Origin: Aquicoccus sp. G2-2
Lineage (GTDB): Bacteria; Pseudomonadota; Alphaproteobacteria; Rhodobacterales; Rhodobacteraceae
Length of the DNA stretch: 64,000 nt
Reading direction: 5' to 3'
NCBI RefSeq assembly: GCF_034555965.1
Contig: NZ_JAYDCK010000003.1
Location: forward strand, 1,550,001 to 1,614,000
Part shown: in pieces, positions 1 to 7,593 of the stretch
Position numbering within the stretch: position 1 is the first letter of the stretch
How the letters are laid out: every line of letters starts with the position of its first letter
The notes under the pieces: model-generated
Told to the model about the DNA's origin: nothing
What the model saw: only the letters and a program-made list of their open reading frames with translations
Databases searched by the model: none
Program-made: the position numbers and the translations under genes

Positions 1-1
1 C

Positions 2-676
2 ATCATCGTCGCCGCCTCGATCGGCGGAATTGTCGAGATTGCACCGCTCTTCACCATTCACGAAACGGTGGAATTGCCCGATGACCTGCGGCCCAACACG
101 CCGCTCGAAATCGCCGGGCGCGAGATTTATATCCGTGAGGGTTGCTATGCCTGTCACAGCCAGATGGTGCGCTCCCTCGCCGATGAAATTGACCGCTATG
201 GCCCCTACTCGCTGGCCTCGGAAAGTGCTTATGATCACCCGATGCTCTGGGGGTCGAAACGGACCGGCCCGGATATTGCCCGCCTCGGCGGGAAATATTC
301 CGATGACTGGCATGTCAAGCACATGATCAACCCGCGCGATGTCGTGCCAGCCTCGATCATGCCGTCCTATCCATGGCTCACCCAGCCGCTTGATACGTCC
401 ATTCTCAAGGGCGAAATTGCCACGCTGGCCAAGCTCGGTGTGCCCTATGACGACGCGATGATCGAAAACGCCGTGGCCGATGCTCGGGCACAGGCCAACC
501 CCGATTCAGACGGGGCCGATGCCGTGCAGGAACGCTATGGCGAACATGTCGCCGTGCGCGCGTTTGATGGCAACCCGGCGGAGTTGACCGAGATGGATGC
601 GCTTGTCGCCTATCTGCAATCCCTCGGCACGCTGACCAACGCGCCCTACAAGGTTATGCAGGAGGCGGAAAAATGA
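2..676 (+). CDS. ccoO: cbb3-type cytochrome c oxidase subunit II (partial, 5' end outside window)
   Basis: Monohaem c-type subunit of the cbb3 haem-copper oxidase; it relays electrons towards the CcoN catalytic subunit in micro-oxic respiration and sits in the inner membrane with a periplasmic haem domain. The gene enters from the left edge: the frame is open from base 2 to the TGA at 674-676, so the N-terminal anchor and part of the domain are missing. The haem-binding motif CYACH is encoded at 143-157, followed by SQMVR as is usual in CcoO. The C-terminal region carries the conserved stretch EMDALVAYLQSLGT. Its stop overlaps the ccoQ start (ATGA), which indicates translational coupling. ccoN is expected just upstream of the window. 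Confidence 0.95.
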   Translation: MIVAASIGGIVEIAPLFTIHETVELPDDLRPNTPLEIAGREIYIREGCYACHSQMVRSLADEIDRYGPYSLASESAYDHPMLWGSKRTGPDIARLGGKYSDDWHVKHMINPRDVVPASIMPSYPWLTQPLDTSILKGEIATLAKLGVPYDDAMIENAVADARAQANPDSDGADAVQERYGEHVAVRAFDGNPAELTEMDALVAYLQSLGTLTNAPYKVMQEAEK

Positions 677-834
677 GTCACGAAACACTGGTCTTTCTTG
701 CCAAGACCTTTGCGCCGATCTGGATGATGGGATTTTTCGTGATCGTCGTGATCCGAACCTATAATCCCAAACGCCGCAGCGGCTATGACCATGCGGCCCG
801 ATCCATTCTGGCGGAGCACGAGCGCGATGAGTAA
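673..834 (+). CDS. ccoQ: cbb3-type cytochrome c oxidase subunit CcoQ
   Basis: Small membrane subunit (53 residues) of the cbb3 oxidase, thought to stabilise the complex; not catalytic. The protein starts MSHETLVFLAKTFAPIW, has a single hydrophobic segment at about residues 14-28, and ends in a basic then acidic tail containing RTYNPKRR, as is typical for CcoQ. It overlaps the ccoO stop by four bases and the ccoP start by eight bases, which fixes both start and identity within a ccoOQP operon. The assignment rests on size, topology and position because CcoQ sequences are weakly conserved. Confidence 0.9.
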   Translation: MSHETLVFLAKTFAPIWMMGFFVIVVIRTYNPKRRSGYDHAARSILAEHERDE

Positions 835-1750
835 AACCACCGACCCGCATAAACTGCCCGATGCCGACCCGCATACCGGCGAGTTGGAAATTGATCCGAT
901 CACTGGCTATGACACCACCGGCCATGTCTGGGGTCACATCAAGGAACTGAACACCCCGTTCCCGAAAATCGCCGTCTGGGCGCTGGTGCTGGCCTTCGCC
1001 TATTCGGTGGTCGCGTGGATATTGCTGCCCGCGTGGCCGCTGGGGCGCGATTATACCCGTGGCGTGCTTGGTCTCAGCCAAGGCGACATGGCGATGGAAC
1101 GGTTCGAGAAGATCGACGCCTCCCGTCAGGGCTGGAAGGGCCAGTTTGCCGCCGCCGAACCGGATTTCGCGGCGCTTGCCAACGACCCGGCTGTGCTGGC
1201 TCAAGCAATGTCCGCCGCCGCGCGGCTGTTCGATGACAACTGCGCCGCCTGCCACGGGGTTGGCGGGGTCGGCGGGCCGGGCTACCCGGTGCTTGACGAT
1301 GGTTATTGGCTTTGGGGCGGCGATCCGGCCACCATCGCTGAAACCGTGACACTCGGTATCAACGCGACCGAAAACGCGGATACCCGCTATTCCGAGATGC
1401 CGCCCTTTGACTGGATGGAAGCCCCGAACCGCAAGGCGCTGGCCAAGTATGTCGCGGCCCTGCCCTCCGGCAAGGCCGATGCCAACGGCCCGGCAGCACA
1501 GCTTTTCGCGGAAAACTGCGCAAGCTGTCACAACGATGGCGGAATCGGCGGGATGGATAACGGCGCGCCCTCGCTCACCGATCATTCGGTGATCTATGGG
1601 CAGGACGAAGCCACCATCATGCACACCCTGCGCCACGGGCGGCAGGGCGATATGCCGAGCTGGGCCTCGCGTCTGAATACCGAGGACATCAACATGCTCG
1701 CGCTTTATGTCTCGCGCTTGGCCAAAGAAGACGCGGAGCCAAGCCAATGA
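827..1750 (+). CDS. ccoP: cbb3-type cytochrome c oxidase subunit III (dihaem)
   Basis: Dihaem c subunit that takes electrons from soluble or membrane cytochromes and passes them to CcoO/CcoN. 307 residues. The N-terminal part has the family hallmark GELEIDPITGYDTTGHVWG-type segment, then a transmembrane helix near residues 45-65. Two haem c motifs are seen: CAACH at residues 139-143 and CASCH at 231-235, each in a cytochrome c domain. The ATG at 827 is preferred over an in-frame upstream start at 785 because the encoded MSKTTDPHK N-terminus fits the family and it overlaps ccoQ by eight bases. The stop overlaps the next start (ATGA). Confidence 0.96.
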   Translation: MSKTTDPHKLPDADPHTGELEIDPITGYDTTGHVWGHIKELNTPFPKIAVWALVLAFAYSVVAWILLPAWPLGRDYTRGVLGLSQGDMAMERFEKIDASRQGWKGQFAAAEPDFAALANDPAVLAQAMSAAARLFDDNCAACHGVGGVGGPGYPVLDDGYWLWGGDPATIAETVTLGINATENADTRYSEMPPFDWMEAPNRKALAKYVAALPSGKADANGPAAQLFAENCASCHNDGGIGGMDNGAPSLTDHSVIYGQDEATIMHTLRHGRQGDMPSWASRLNTEDINMLALYVSRLAKEDAEPSQ

Positions 1751-1908
1751 CCGCCGCAGCCCAGCGCAATCTCGCAATTGCCGGGGTGGCGGCAGGGGTG
1801 CTCGTATTCCTCGGCGCAAACGCGCATTTCATTCACGCGGCGTTCAGCTCGATGCCTGACTGTGCCGCGGTCGAAGGTGCCGCACGCGCCGCCAAACCTG
1901 CCTGCTGA
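1747..1908 (+). CDS. 53-residue single-pass membrane peptide in the cbb3 operon
   Basis: I do not recognise a named family. The peptide starts MTAAAQRNLAIAGVAAGVLV, has one hydrophobic segment at about residues 9-25, and has two cysteines in the C-terminal tail (residues 39 and 53, the last residue). The start overlaps the ccoP stop by four bases and the next gene follows after 11 bases with an AAGGAG ribosome site, so it is part of the oxidase operon. In many relatives ccoP is followed by ccoG/H/I; this peptide is too short to be CcoH. It may be an accessory or assembly peptide; that is inference from position only. Confidence 0.6.
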   Translation: MTAAAQRNLAIAGVAAGVLVFLGANAHFIHAAFSSMPDCAAVEGAARAAKPAC

Positions 1909-1919
1909 AGGAGCCCGCA

Positions 1920-2717
1920 ATGCTTGAACCGCTCCCTACACTGCGCGAACCACAGCGTCCGGTCTCGCCCTATGCGCGCCACCTTGAGCCGCGTGCGGCC
2001 CTTGGCTGGCTCGCCGCCGGTTGGCGCGATTTTCGCACCAACCCGTTGCCAAGCCTTGCCTACGGGGTTTTCGTGATCGTCGTCTCCTACGCGGTTCTCT
2101 GGGTGCTTTATGCCATCGGGCTGCTTTATCTCGCGCTCCCGGCGATTGCGGGCTTTCTGATCGTTGGCCCGTTTCTGGCGCTCGGCCTTTATGAGAAAAG
2201 CCGCCGCCTGCGTGACGATAAGCGCACCACGCTGGCGCAGATGATTCTCGTCCGGCCAACCTCCGGCGCGCAACTGGCCTACGCCGGGCTGATGCTCGGG
2301 TTGCTGGTGCTGTTCTGGATTCGCGTGGCTGACTTGCTCTATGCGCTGTTCTTCGGCCTTTCGCCGTATCCCGGCGCGCAAGATGCCCTGCTGAACGTGC
2401 TATCCACGCCGCAAGGTTGGGGGCTGATCATCGTCGGCTCCGCCGTGGGCGGGCTTTTTGCCGCTTTCGCCTTCGCGCTCAGCCTGTTTTCGGTGCCGCG
2501 CCTGATGGCCGAACGCAGCGATGCGCTGACCGCGCTTGGCGTCAGCTTTGCAATGACAACACAGAACCTCGCCCCCTGCCTTGCCTGGGGTGCCATCGTC
2601 GCCATCGGCATGGCGCTGTCTGCGGCCACGGGCCTGATCGCGCTCATCGTGGTATTTCCGGTGCTTGGCCACGGCACATGGCACGCCTGGCGCGCGATTG
2701 GCGGGGCGAAGCAATGA
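1920..2717 (+). CDS. DUF2189 family integral membrane protein
   Basis: 265-residue membrane protein of the DUF2189 type, no established biochemical role. A soluble N-terminal stretch of about 40 residues leads into roughly six hydrophobic segments (about 46-65, 70-90, 120-140, 165-190 and two near the C-terminus). The family-like signature is the WLAAGWRDF segment near residue 31 and the cytoplasmic LYEKSRRLRD loop. It has an AAGGAG ribosome site seven bases upstream of the ATG and its stop overlaps the ccoS start. Its place between ccoP and ccoS suggests a link to oxidase biogenesis, but nothing in the sequence proves this. Confidence 0.75.
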   Translation: MLEPLPTLREPQRPVSPYARHLEPRAALGWLAAGWRDFRTNPLPSLAYGVFVIVVSYAVLWVLYAIGLLYLALPAIAGFLIVGPFLALGLYEKSRRLRDDKRTTLAQMILVRPTSGAQLAYAGLMLGLLVLFWIRVADLLYALFFGLSPYPGAQDALLNVLSTPQGWGLIIVGSAVGGLFAAFAFALSLFSVPRLMAERSDALTALGVSFAMTTQNLAPCLAWGAIVAIGMALSAATGLIALIVVFPVLGHGTWHAWRAIGGAKQ

Positions 2718-2872
2718 GCTACCTCATCATTCTCATCCCGGTGTCGATCGGCATGGGGCTGGTTGGTCTGACCGCGTTCTTCTGGGCCATGCGGCACGAT
2801 CAGTTCGACGACCCGGAAGGCAACGCTTGGCGTGTCATCACGCCACAAGACCCACCCAAGAAGAAAGGATAA
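2714..2872 (+). CDS. ccoS: cbb3-type cytochrome oxidase assembly protein CcoS
   Basis: Small membrane protein (52 residues) needed for cofactor insertion into cbb3 oxidase. The sequence shows the family pattern: an N-terminal hydrophobic helix (MSYLIILIPVSIGMGL), then FFWAMRHDQFDDPEG, which is the CcoS hallmark, and a short lysine-rich tail. The ATG overlaps the stop of the DUF2189 gene, so it is translationally coupled. Only ccoS of the usual ccoGHIS accessory set is present here; ccoG, ccoH and ccoI are not between ccoP and ccoS and must lie elsewhere or upstream. Confidence 0.93.
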   Translation: MSYLIILIPVSIGMGLVGLTAFFWAMRHDQFDDPEGNAWRVITPQDPPKKKG

Positions 2873-2877
2873 CCCAC

Positions 2878-3105
2878 ATGACAACTTGGCTCCCCTCTCT
2901 GATCACAGAGACCCCGGAAGACGGCTACAATCTGGCCGTGAAGATGGCCCGCGTCGCCATCAAACTGACCCAGCCTGACGCCGATATGCGCGACAAGCTG
3001 CGCCCAGATTACGCCGAAAACGCGGATTCTCTGATCGCGGTCAGCCATATCGTCGCCACCCATTTCGCAACCGTGGCTGCCGCGAATGAGTACTGGCGCG
3101 GCTGA
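2878..3105 (+). CDS. hexameric tyrosine-coordinated haem protein (HTHP)
   Basis: 75-residue soluble protein closely resembling the hexameric tyrosine-coordinated haem protein described from Silicibacter pomeroyi, a ring-shaped protein with one haem per subunit and peroxidase/catalase activity. Seen here: the TWLPSLIT start, the QPDADMRDKLRP stretch, tyrosine at residue 45 (the haem-ligand position in the family) and the IVATHFATVAAANEYW end, with total length matching the family. It lies five bases after ccoS on the same strand, so it is probably co-transcribed with the cbb3 operon. Haem peroxidase activity next to a micro-oxic oxidase would fit peroxide removal; that link is inference. Confidence 0.88.
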   Translation: MTTWLPSLITETPEDGYNLAVKMARVAIKLTQPDADMRDKLRPDYAENADSLIAVSHIVATHFATVAAANEYWRG

Positions 3106-3218
3106 GGCGCAGGGCTGAGCCGCCCGGCAGGACTTAGGACAGGCACGGAGCATAGGGCCGCAGGCCCGCCGTGCCAGCACCAACCAAAACAAGCCCCGCC
3201 CGCAGAAGGAGCCCTCAA

Positions 3219-3683
3219 ATGGCCGAGCCCCCCAGCATTCACGCCTCCGAATGGCTCAACACCGAAACACCGCTCTCGCTTGCGGATTTCCGTGGCCGTG
3301 TGCTGGCGGTCGAGGTGTTTCAGATGCTCTGCCCCGGCTGCGTCAGCCACGGCTTGCCACAGGCCGGGCGCATCGCCAGCACCTTTGATGCGGGTCAGAT
3401 CGCGGTGATTGGCCTGCATTCGGTGTTTGAGCACCACGAGGCCATGCCACCCGTGGCCCTGCGCGCCTTCCTGCACGAATACCGCATTCGCTTCCCGGTG
3501 GCGGTGGACGAGGCCACGGATGGCCCGCTGCCGCGCACCATGGCCGAATGGCGCCTGCAAGGTACGCCGACGCTGGTGCTGTTTGATCGCCAAGGCCGGA
3601 TGCGCGCGCAACATTTCGGCACCGTCTCTGACCTCACCCTTGGTGCTGAGCTTGGCGCGCTGGTCGCGGAAAGCAACGAATGA
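3219..3683 (+). CDS. thioredoxin-fold / peroxiredoxin-like (TlpA/AhpC-type) protein
   Basis: 154-residue thioredoxin-fold protein. The active-site-like motif LCPGC lies at about residues 33-37 after a beta strand (VLAVEVFQM), and the cis-proline strand GTPTLVLFD follows near residue 110. This order matches TlpA/ResA or AhpC-TSA-like domains. No signal peptide or membrane anchor is apparent, so the protein is probably cytoplasmic. ATG 3219 is chosen over an upstream in-frame start at 3171 because of the GAAGGAG ribosome site nine bases before it. The stop overlaps the start of the MOSC gene (ATGA). Substrate unknown. Confidence 0.8.
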   Translation: MAEPPSIHASEWLNTETPLSLADFRGRVLAVEVFQMLCPGCVSHGLPQAGRIASTFDAGQIAVIGLHSVFEHHEAMPPVALRAFLHEYRIRFPVAVDEATDGPLPRTMAEWRLQGTPTLVLFDRQGRMRAQHFGTVSDLTLGAELGALVAESNE

Positions 3684-4366
3684 CCCGTTTCGAGGTCAGC
3701 GAAATCCGCGTTGGCCGCCCGGTTCCGTTCGGGCCACGGGGGCAACCCTCGGCCATCGAGAAAGCCATCGTGACAAACCCGATCATGGCAACCCCAACCC
3801 GGCTTGACGGGGATGAACAAGGTGATCCGAAACTGCATGGCGGGCCAAACAAGGTGGTTCACGCCTATGCAAGCGCGCATTACCCCGACTGGGCGCGCGA
3901 ATTTCCCGAATTGGCGGCGCGTTTCCGCCCCGGTGCGTTTGGTGAGAATTTCGTGGTCGAGGATGCGACCGAAGCCGACATCTGCCTTGGCGACCGCTGG
4001 AAAATCGGCGGCGCTCTGCTGGAAGTCAGCCAAGGGCGGCAACCCTGCTGGAAGCTCAACCTGCGCTTCGGACTGCGCGACATGGCGCTCAGGGTGCAGC
4101 GCTCTGGGCGCACCGGCTGGTATTTCCGGGTGATCGAGCCGGGCGAGGTCAGCGCAGGCACTGCCACGCTGAAAGCACGCCCCAACCCCGCTTGGCCGCT
4201 CGCGCGCGTCTCGCACCTGCTTTACCGCGACACGCTCGACCACGCAGCACTTGCAGACCTTCTGAACATACCGGGCCTGACCCCAAGCTGGCAGCGCCTT
4301 GTCGAGCGGCGACTTGCCTCCGGCAAGGTCGAGGATTGGCAACCGCGCATAGCAACGCCCGACTGA
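3680..4366 (+). CDS. MOSC domain protein (YiiM type)
   Basis: 228-residue MOSC-domain protein. The MOSC fold is found in molybdenum-cofactor sulfurases and in small reductases such as YiiM that reduce N-hydroxylated compounds. Seen: the HGGPNKVVHAYASAHYPDW segment and the RPGAFGENF segment, both diagnostic of YiiM-type proteins, and a conserved cysteine in GRQPCWKLN near residue 120, the expected cofactor-ligand region. A C-terminal three-helix 3-alpha-like stretch follows (LLNIPGLTPSWQRLVERRL). It overlaps the preceding thioredoxin-fold gene by four bases. Physiological substrate not predictable. Confidence 0.88.
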   Translation: MTRFEVSEIRVGRPVPFGPRGQPSAIEKAIVTNPIMATPTRLDGDEQGDPKLHGGPNKVVHAYASAHYPDWAREFPELAARFRPGAFGENFVVEDATEADICLGDRWKIGGALLEVSQGRQPCWKLNLRFGLRDMALRVQRSGRTGWYFRVIEPGEVSAGTATLKARPNPAWPLARVSHLLYRDTLDHAALADLLNIPGLTPSWQRLVERRLASGKVEDWQPRIATPD

Positions 4367-4389
4367 CTAAACAGTGTGCACAGCCCAAG

Positions 4390-4415
4390 GGAACTTCTGC
4401 GCAGGGTCATTCGTT
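4390..4415 (+). promoter_or_regulatory. EcfG/sigma-E-like promoter upstream of dps
   Basis: GGAAC at 4390-4394 and CGTT at 4412-4415 are separated by 17 bases, about 40 bases before the dps ATG. This is the GGAAC-N16/17-CGTT layout of the alphaproteobacterial EcfG general stress promoters, and dps is a classic stress gene. It is a pattern match only; whether this organism has PhyR/EcfG cannot be told from the window. Confidence 0.55.
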
Positions 4416-4456
4416 ACTGTCCCAGCGATTGAAGTAACCAATAAAGGAGAACTGTC

Positions 4457-4939
4457 ATGCCCGAACGTTTTGCCAGCGGCATCGCCGATAACACCGCCAA
4501 ACAAATGGTTGGCCTCTTGAACGATAATCTCGCGCCGGTGATTGATCTGACTTTGGCCGCGAAACAAGCCCACTGGAACATCAAGGGGCCGAATTTCATC
4601 GGTATTCATCTGCTGCTTGATGATGTCATCGGGCGTTTGCGCGAAATTTCTGACACCATCGCCGAACGCGCCGTGATTCTCGGCGGCATCCCCAAGGGAA
4701 CGGCTCAAACCGTCGCAGACGACACTGGCCTTGAGCCTTACCCGGCCGAAGAAACCGACATCAACGCTTGTGTCCGGGCCTTGACCGACCGTTACAAGGA
4801 GGTCGCGAAAATGCTGCGCTCGGCCATCGACAAAGCGGGCGAAGCCGGAGACGAAGACACCGCCGACATCTTCACCGAAGCAAGCCGCATCGTCGACAAG
4901 GACGCATGGTTCATCGGGGCCAACGTACCGGCGAAATAA
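4457..4939 (+). CDS. dps: Dps/ferritin-like DNA-protection and iron-storage protein
   Basis: 160-residue Dps: a dodecameric mini-ferritin that oxidises and stores iron with hydrogen peroxide and shields DNA in stress. The ferroxidase signature is plain: AAKQAHWNIKGPNF (histidine at about residue 37) followed by LLLDDVIGRLREISDTIAE, giving the His and Asp/Glu ligands of the inter-subunit site. Length and the four-helix pattern fit the family. The start has an AAAGGAG ribosome site. It stands alone on the plus strand, preceded by the stress-promoter-like element and followed by a strong hairpin, so it is probably monocistronic. Confidence 0.95.
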   Translation: MPERFASGIADNTAKQMVGLLNDNLAPVIDLTLAAKQAHWNIKGPNFIGIHLLLDDVIGRLREISDTIAERAVILGGIPKGTAQTVADDTGLEPYPAEETDINACVRALTDRYKEVAKMLRSAIDKAGEAGDEDTADIFTEASRIVDKDAWFIGANVPAK

Positions 4940-5038
4940 GGCCTATGCCGTCCCCCTAAACTCTTTACGCAACGAGAGCGGCGCATTACCTCGAGGTCGT
5001 CTTCTTCGCGCGTAAGCGGGGCGCGTTCGTGCCCCGGC

Positions 5039-5073
5039 GGCAGGGAAACCGTCTTACCCGCGGTTTCCCTGCC
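5039..5073. terminator. 13-bp perfect hairpin downstream of dps
   Basis: Arms GGCAGGGAAACCG (5039-5051) and CGGTTTCCCTGCC (5061-5073) pair perfectly over 13 bp with a nine-base loop. There is no T-tract after the stem, so it may be a factor-dependent terminator, an mRNA-stabilising 3' structure or a protein site rather than a standard intrinsic terminator. It lies 100 bases after dps and 122 bases before the reductase gene. The rest of 4940-5195 shows nothing else. Confidence 0.55.
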
Positions 5074-5195
5074 ACGAATTTCCCACCATCAGTCGCCCGG
5101 TGCGGCGCTGATCCACGTCTGCCCTCACAGCGCATATTTCCCCGCCTTTCGAGAGGTGCTAAGCTGGCGCGTCACAAGCGCGCAAGGACATCTCG

Positions 5196-7505
5196 ATGAA
5201 AGACACCCCCACCCCTCGCGATCCCATCACCAATAGCCATTGGGGCACTTATTGGGTCGAAACCGACGGCACGCGCCTGACCGGTCTGCGCAATTTCGAG
5301 GAAGACGCTGATCCCTCGCCCATCGGCCACGGCATCGTCAATATCCACAATGACGCCATGCGCATCGCCCGCCCCGCGATCCGGCGAAGCTGGCTTGAGG
5401 GTGGCCCCGGTACGCGCGGCGATCTGCGCGGCGCGGATGAGTTTGTCGAGGTCAGCTGGCCCGAGGCGACCCGCCTCATCGCCGCCGAGATGACACGCGT
5501 GCGCGCCACCTACGGCAACGAAGCAATTTTCGCAGGCTCCTACGGTTGGGCCAGCGCCGGGCGCTTTCATCACGCGCAAAGTCAGCTCAAGCGATTCCTC
5601 AACGGATTCGGCGGCTTCACCTATTCGGTCAACACCTACAGCTTTGCCGCCGCCGAAGTTGTTGTGCCGCATGTGCTGGGCGATTTTCGCCCCTACCTTG
5701 AACGCGCGACAAGTTGGGAGAGCATTGCGAAAGATTGCGAATTGTTCGTGGCGTTCGGTGGCGTGGCGCTGAAGAACGGCCAGATCAGTCAGGGTGGCAC
5801 CGGCGGGCATATCCAGAAGGCGGGCATGCTTGCCGCCCATGCCGCTGGCACCCGCTTCGTCAATATCTCGCCGATCCGCTCGGATATCATGGCCGAGGCC
5901 GGGGCCGACTGGCTTGCCCTCACCCCGTCAACCGACACCGCGCTGATGCTGGCGCTGTGCCATACGCTGTTGAGCGAAGACCTGCACGACACTGCTTTCC
6001 TTGCCCGCTACACCGTTGGGTTCGCGCGCTTTGCGGCCTATCTGACCGGCGAAAGCGATGGCACGGTCAAATCTGCCGATTGGGCCGCCCCCATCACTGG
6101 CCTGTCCGCCGACCAAATCCGCGCCCTTGCTCGCCGCATGGCCACCAGCCGCACGATGATCTCGATTTCCTATTCGCTCACCCGCCAAGACCACGGTGAA
6201 CAGCCTTGGCACGCCGTCATCACGCTGGCCGCCATGCTCGGCCAGATTGGCCAACCCGGCACCGGCTTTGGCTTTGGCTATTCGGCGATGAACTCCAACG
6301 GGCTGAACCGCCGCCTGCTGCCCTACCCGGCCTTCCCGCAGGGGCAGAATGCCGTCAACACACACATCCCCGTTGCCCGCATCACCGACATGCTGGAAAA
6401 GCCGGGCGGCACGGTAGACTATAACGGCCGCACCCTCACCTACCCCGATATCCACATGATCTGGTGGGCCGGTGGCAACCCGTTTCACCAACATCAGGAT
6501 CTCAACCGGCTGCGCCGCGCCTGGGCCAAGCCCGACACCATCATCGCGAATGAATGGTGCTGGAACGCCCATGCACGCCATGCCGATATCGTCCTGCCCT
6601 GCACCACCCCGCTTGAGCGCAGCGATATCGCGCTGTCATCCAAGGATCCGATCATCACGGTGATGGACCGCGCCCTGCCACCGCATCAAGAGGCGCTCGA
6701 CGATCACGAGATTTTCCGCCGCATTGCCGCCGATCTTGGCTTTGAGGAACAATTCACCGAAAACCACTCCCCCGAAGACTGGCAACGCTCGCTCTATGAT
6801 CGCGCCCGTCAGAACGCCTCGCGCGTCGATGTCGCATTGCCGACATGGGACGAATTTCAGGAGGCCGGCTGGCACCGCATCCCCGCCCCCGAGAAAGAGC
6901 GCATCCTGCTCGAAGCCTTCCGCAAAGACCCCGAGGCAAACCCGCTCAAAACCCCGTCGGGCAAGATCGAGATCTTCTCGGAAACCATCGCCAGCTTTGG
7001 CTATGACGATTGCCCCGGCTATCCGGCGTGGCTGGAACCGGCGGAATATCTCGGCAATGCCACGCCCGACGCGCCGCTGCACATGATTTCCAACCAGCCG
7101 AAAACCAAGCTGCACTCACAGCTCGATCACGGCTCAGTCAGCCGCGGCGACCGGATCAATGGCTATGAACCCGTGACCATGCACCCGGATGACGCCGCCG
7201 CACGTGGGCTTCACGCCGATCAGATCGTGCGCCTGCACAATGCGCGCGGCGCCTGCCTTGCTGGACTGCGGCTAAGCCAAGACATCCGCCCCGGCGTCAT
7301 CCAGATCGCCACCGGCGCGTGGTATGACCCCGACGGGGAAACCTGCCGCCATGGCAACCCCAACACGCTCACTCTCGACAAAGGCACCTCCCGGCTGGCG
7401 CAAGGGCCAATCGCGCATTCCTGCCTTGTAGAGGTCTCCGCCGCACCCAACGACGCGCCGCAGCGCCATACCCAGCCCGCCGCGCCCATCGCTGCGCCCG
7501 GCTGA
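5196..7505 (+). CDS. molybdopterin guanine dinucleotide S/N-oxide reductase (biotin sulfoxide reductase BisC-like)
   Basis: 769-residue enzyme of the DMSO-reductase family that reduces S- or N-oxides at a bis-MGD molybdenum centre. The N-terminus starts in the mature-type fold (ITNSHWGTYWVETDG) with no twin-arginine signal and no iron-sulfur cysteine motif, so a cytoplasmic BisC-like enzyme is more likely than a periplasmic TorA/DorA. Seen: AGSYGWASAGRFHHAQSQ near residue 110-128, whose serine is the expected Mo ligand region; the INGYEPVTMHPDDAAARG cofactor-binding C-terminal domain; and GNPFHQHQDLNRL. AAGGA lies upstream of the ATG. Substrate (methionine, biotin or DMSO/TMAO oxides) not decidable here. 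Confidence 0.88.
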   Translation: MKDTPTPRDPITNSHWGTYWVETDGTRLTGLRNFEEDADPSPIGHGIVNIHNDAMRIARPAIRRSWLEGGPGTRGDLRGADEFVEVSWPEATRLIAAEMTRVRATYGNEAIFAGSYGWASAGRFHHAQSQLKRFLNGFGGFTYSVNTYSFAAAEVVVPHVLGDFRPYLERATSWESIAKDCELFVAFGGVALKNGQISQGGTGGHIQKAGMLAAHAAGTRFVNISPIRSDIMAEAGADWLALTPSTDTALMLALCHTLLSEDLHDTAFLARYTVGFARFAAYLTGESDGTVKSADWAAPITGLSADQIRALARRMATSRTMISISYSLTRQDHGEQPWHAVITLAAMLGQIGQPGTGFGFGYSAMNSNGLNRRLLPYPAFPQGQNAVNTHIPVARITDMLEKPGGTVDYNGRTLTYPDIHMIWWAGGNPFHQHQDLNRLRRAWAKPDTIIANEWCWNAHARHADIVLPCTTPLERSDIALSSKDPIITVMDRALPPHQEALDDHEIFRRIAADLGFEEQFTENHSPEDWQRSLYDRARQNASRVDVALPTWDEFQEAGWHRIPAPEKERILLEAFRKDPEANPLKTPSGKIEIFSETIASFGYDDCPGYPAWLEPAEYLGNATPDAPLHMISNQPKTKLHSQLDHGSVSRGDRINGYEPVTMHPDDAAARGLHADQIVRLHNARGACLAGLRLSQDIRPGVIQIATGAWYDPDGETCRHGNPNTLTLDKGTSRLAQGPIAHSCLVEVSAAPNDAPQRHTQPAAPIAAPG

Positions 7506-7506
7506 G

Positions 7507-7534
7507 CCTTCATTTTGCCAAAAATATCCCGGGG
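7507..7534 (+). repeat. dispersed intergenic repeat, copy A
   Basis: CTTCATTTTGCC followed by an A-rich stretch and TATCCC. The same block recurs at 16727, 28871, 47291 and 55297, always just outside genes; this copy starts right after the stop of the reductase gene. Confidence 0.75.
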
Positions 7535-7536
7535 AA

Positions 7537-7563
7537 GCTGGCAAAACCCCCGGTTTTGTCAGC
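7537..7563. terminator. hairpin between convergent reductase and dctM genes
   Basis: GCTGGCAAAAC (7537-7547) pairs with GTTTTGTCAGC (7553-7563), 11 bp with one G-U pair. A second stem, GGGGGC/GCCCCC around AGC, lies at 7565-7579. The two genes converge here, so the structures can terminate transcription from either side. Confidence 0.6.
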
Positions 7564-7593
7564 TGGGGGCAGCGCCCCCTGCCCGCACCCGCC

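Noticed and set aside
506..1819. Long minus-strand open frame of about 437 codons across ccoO/ccoQ/ccoP
   Set aside because: Antisense of three well-supported oxidase genes; it is open only because of the high GC content and has no recognisable motif or ribosome site.
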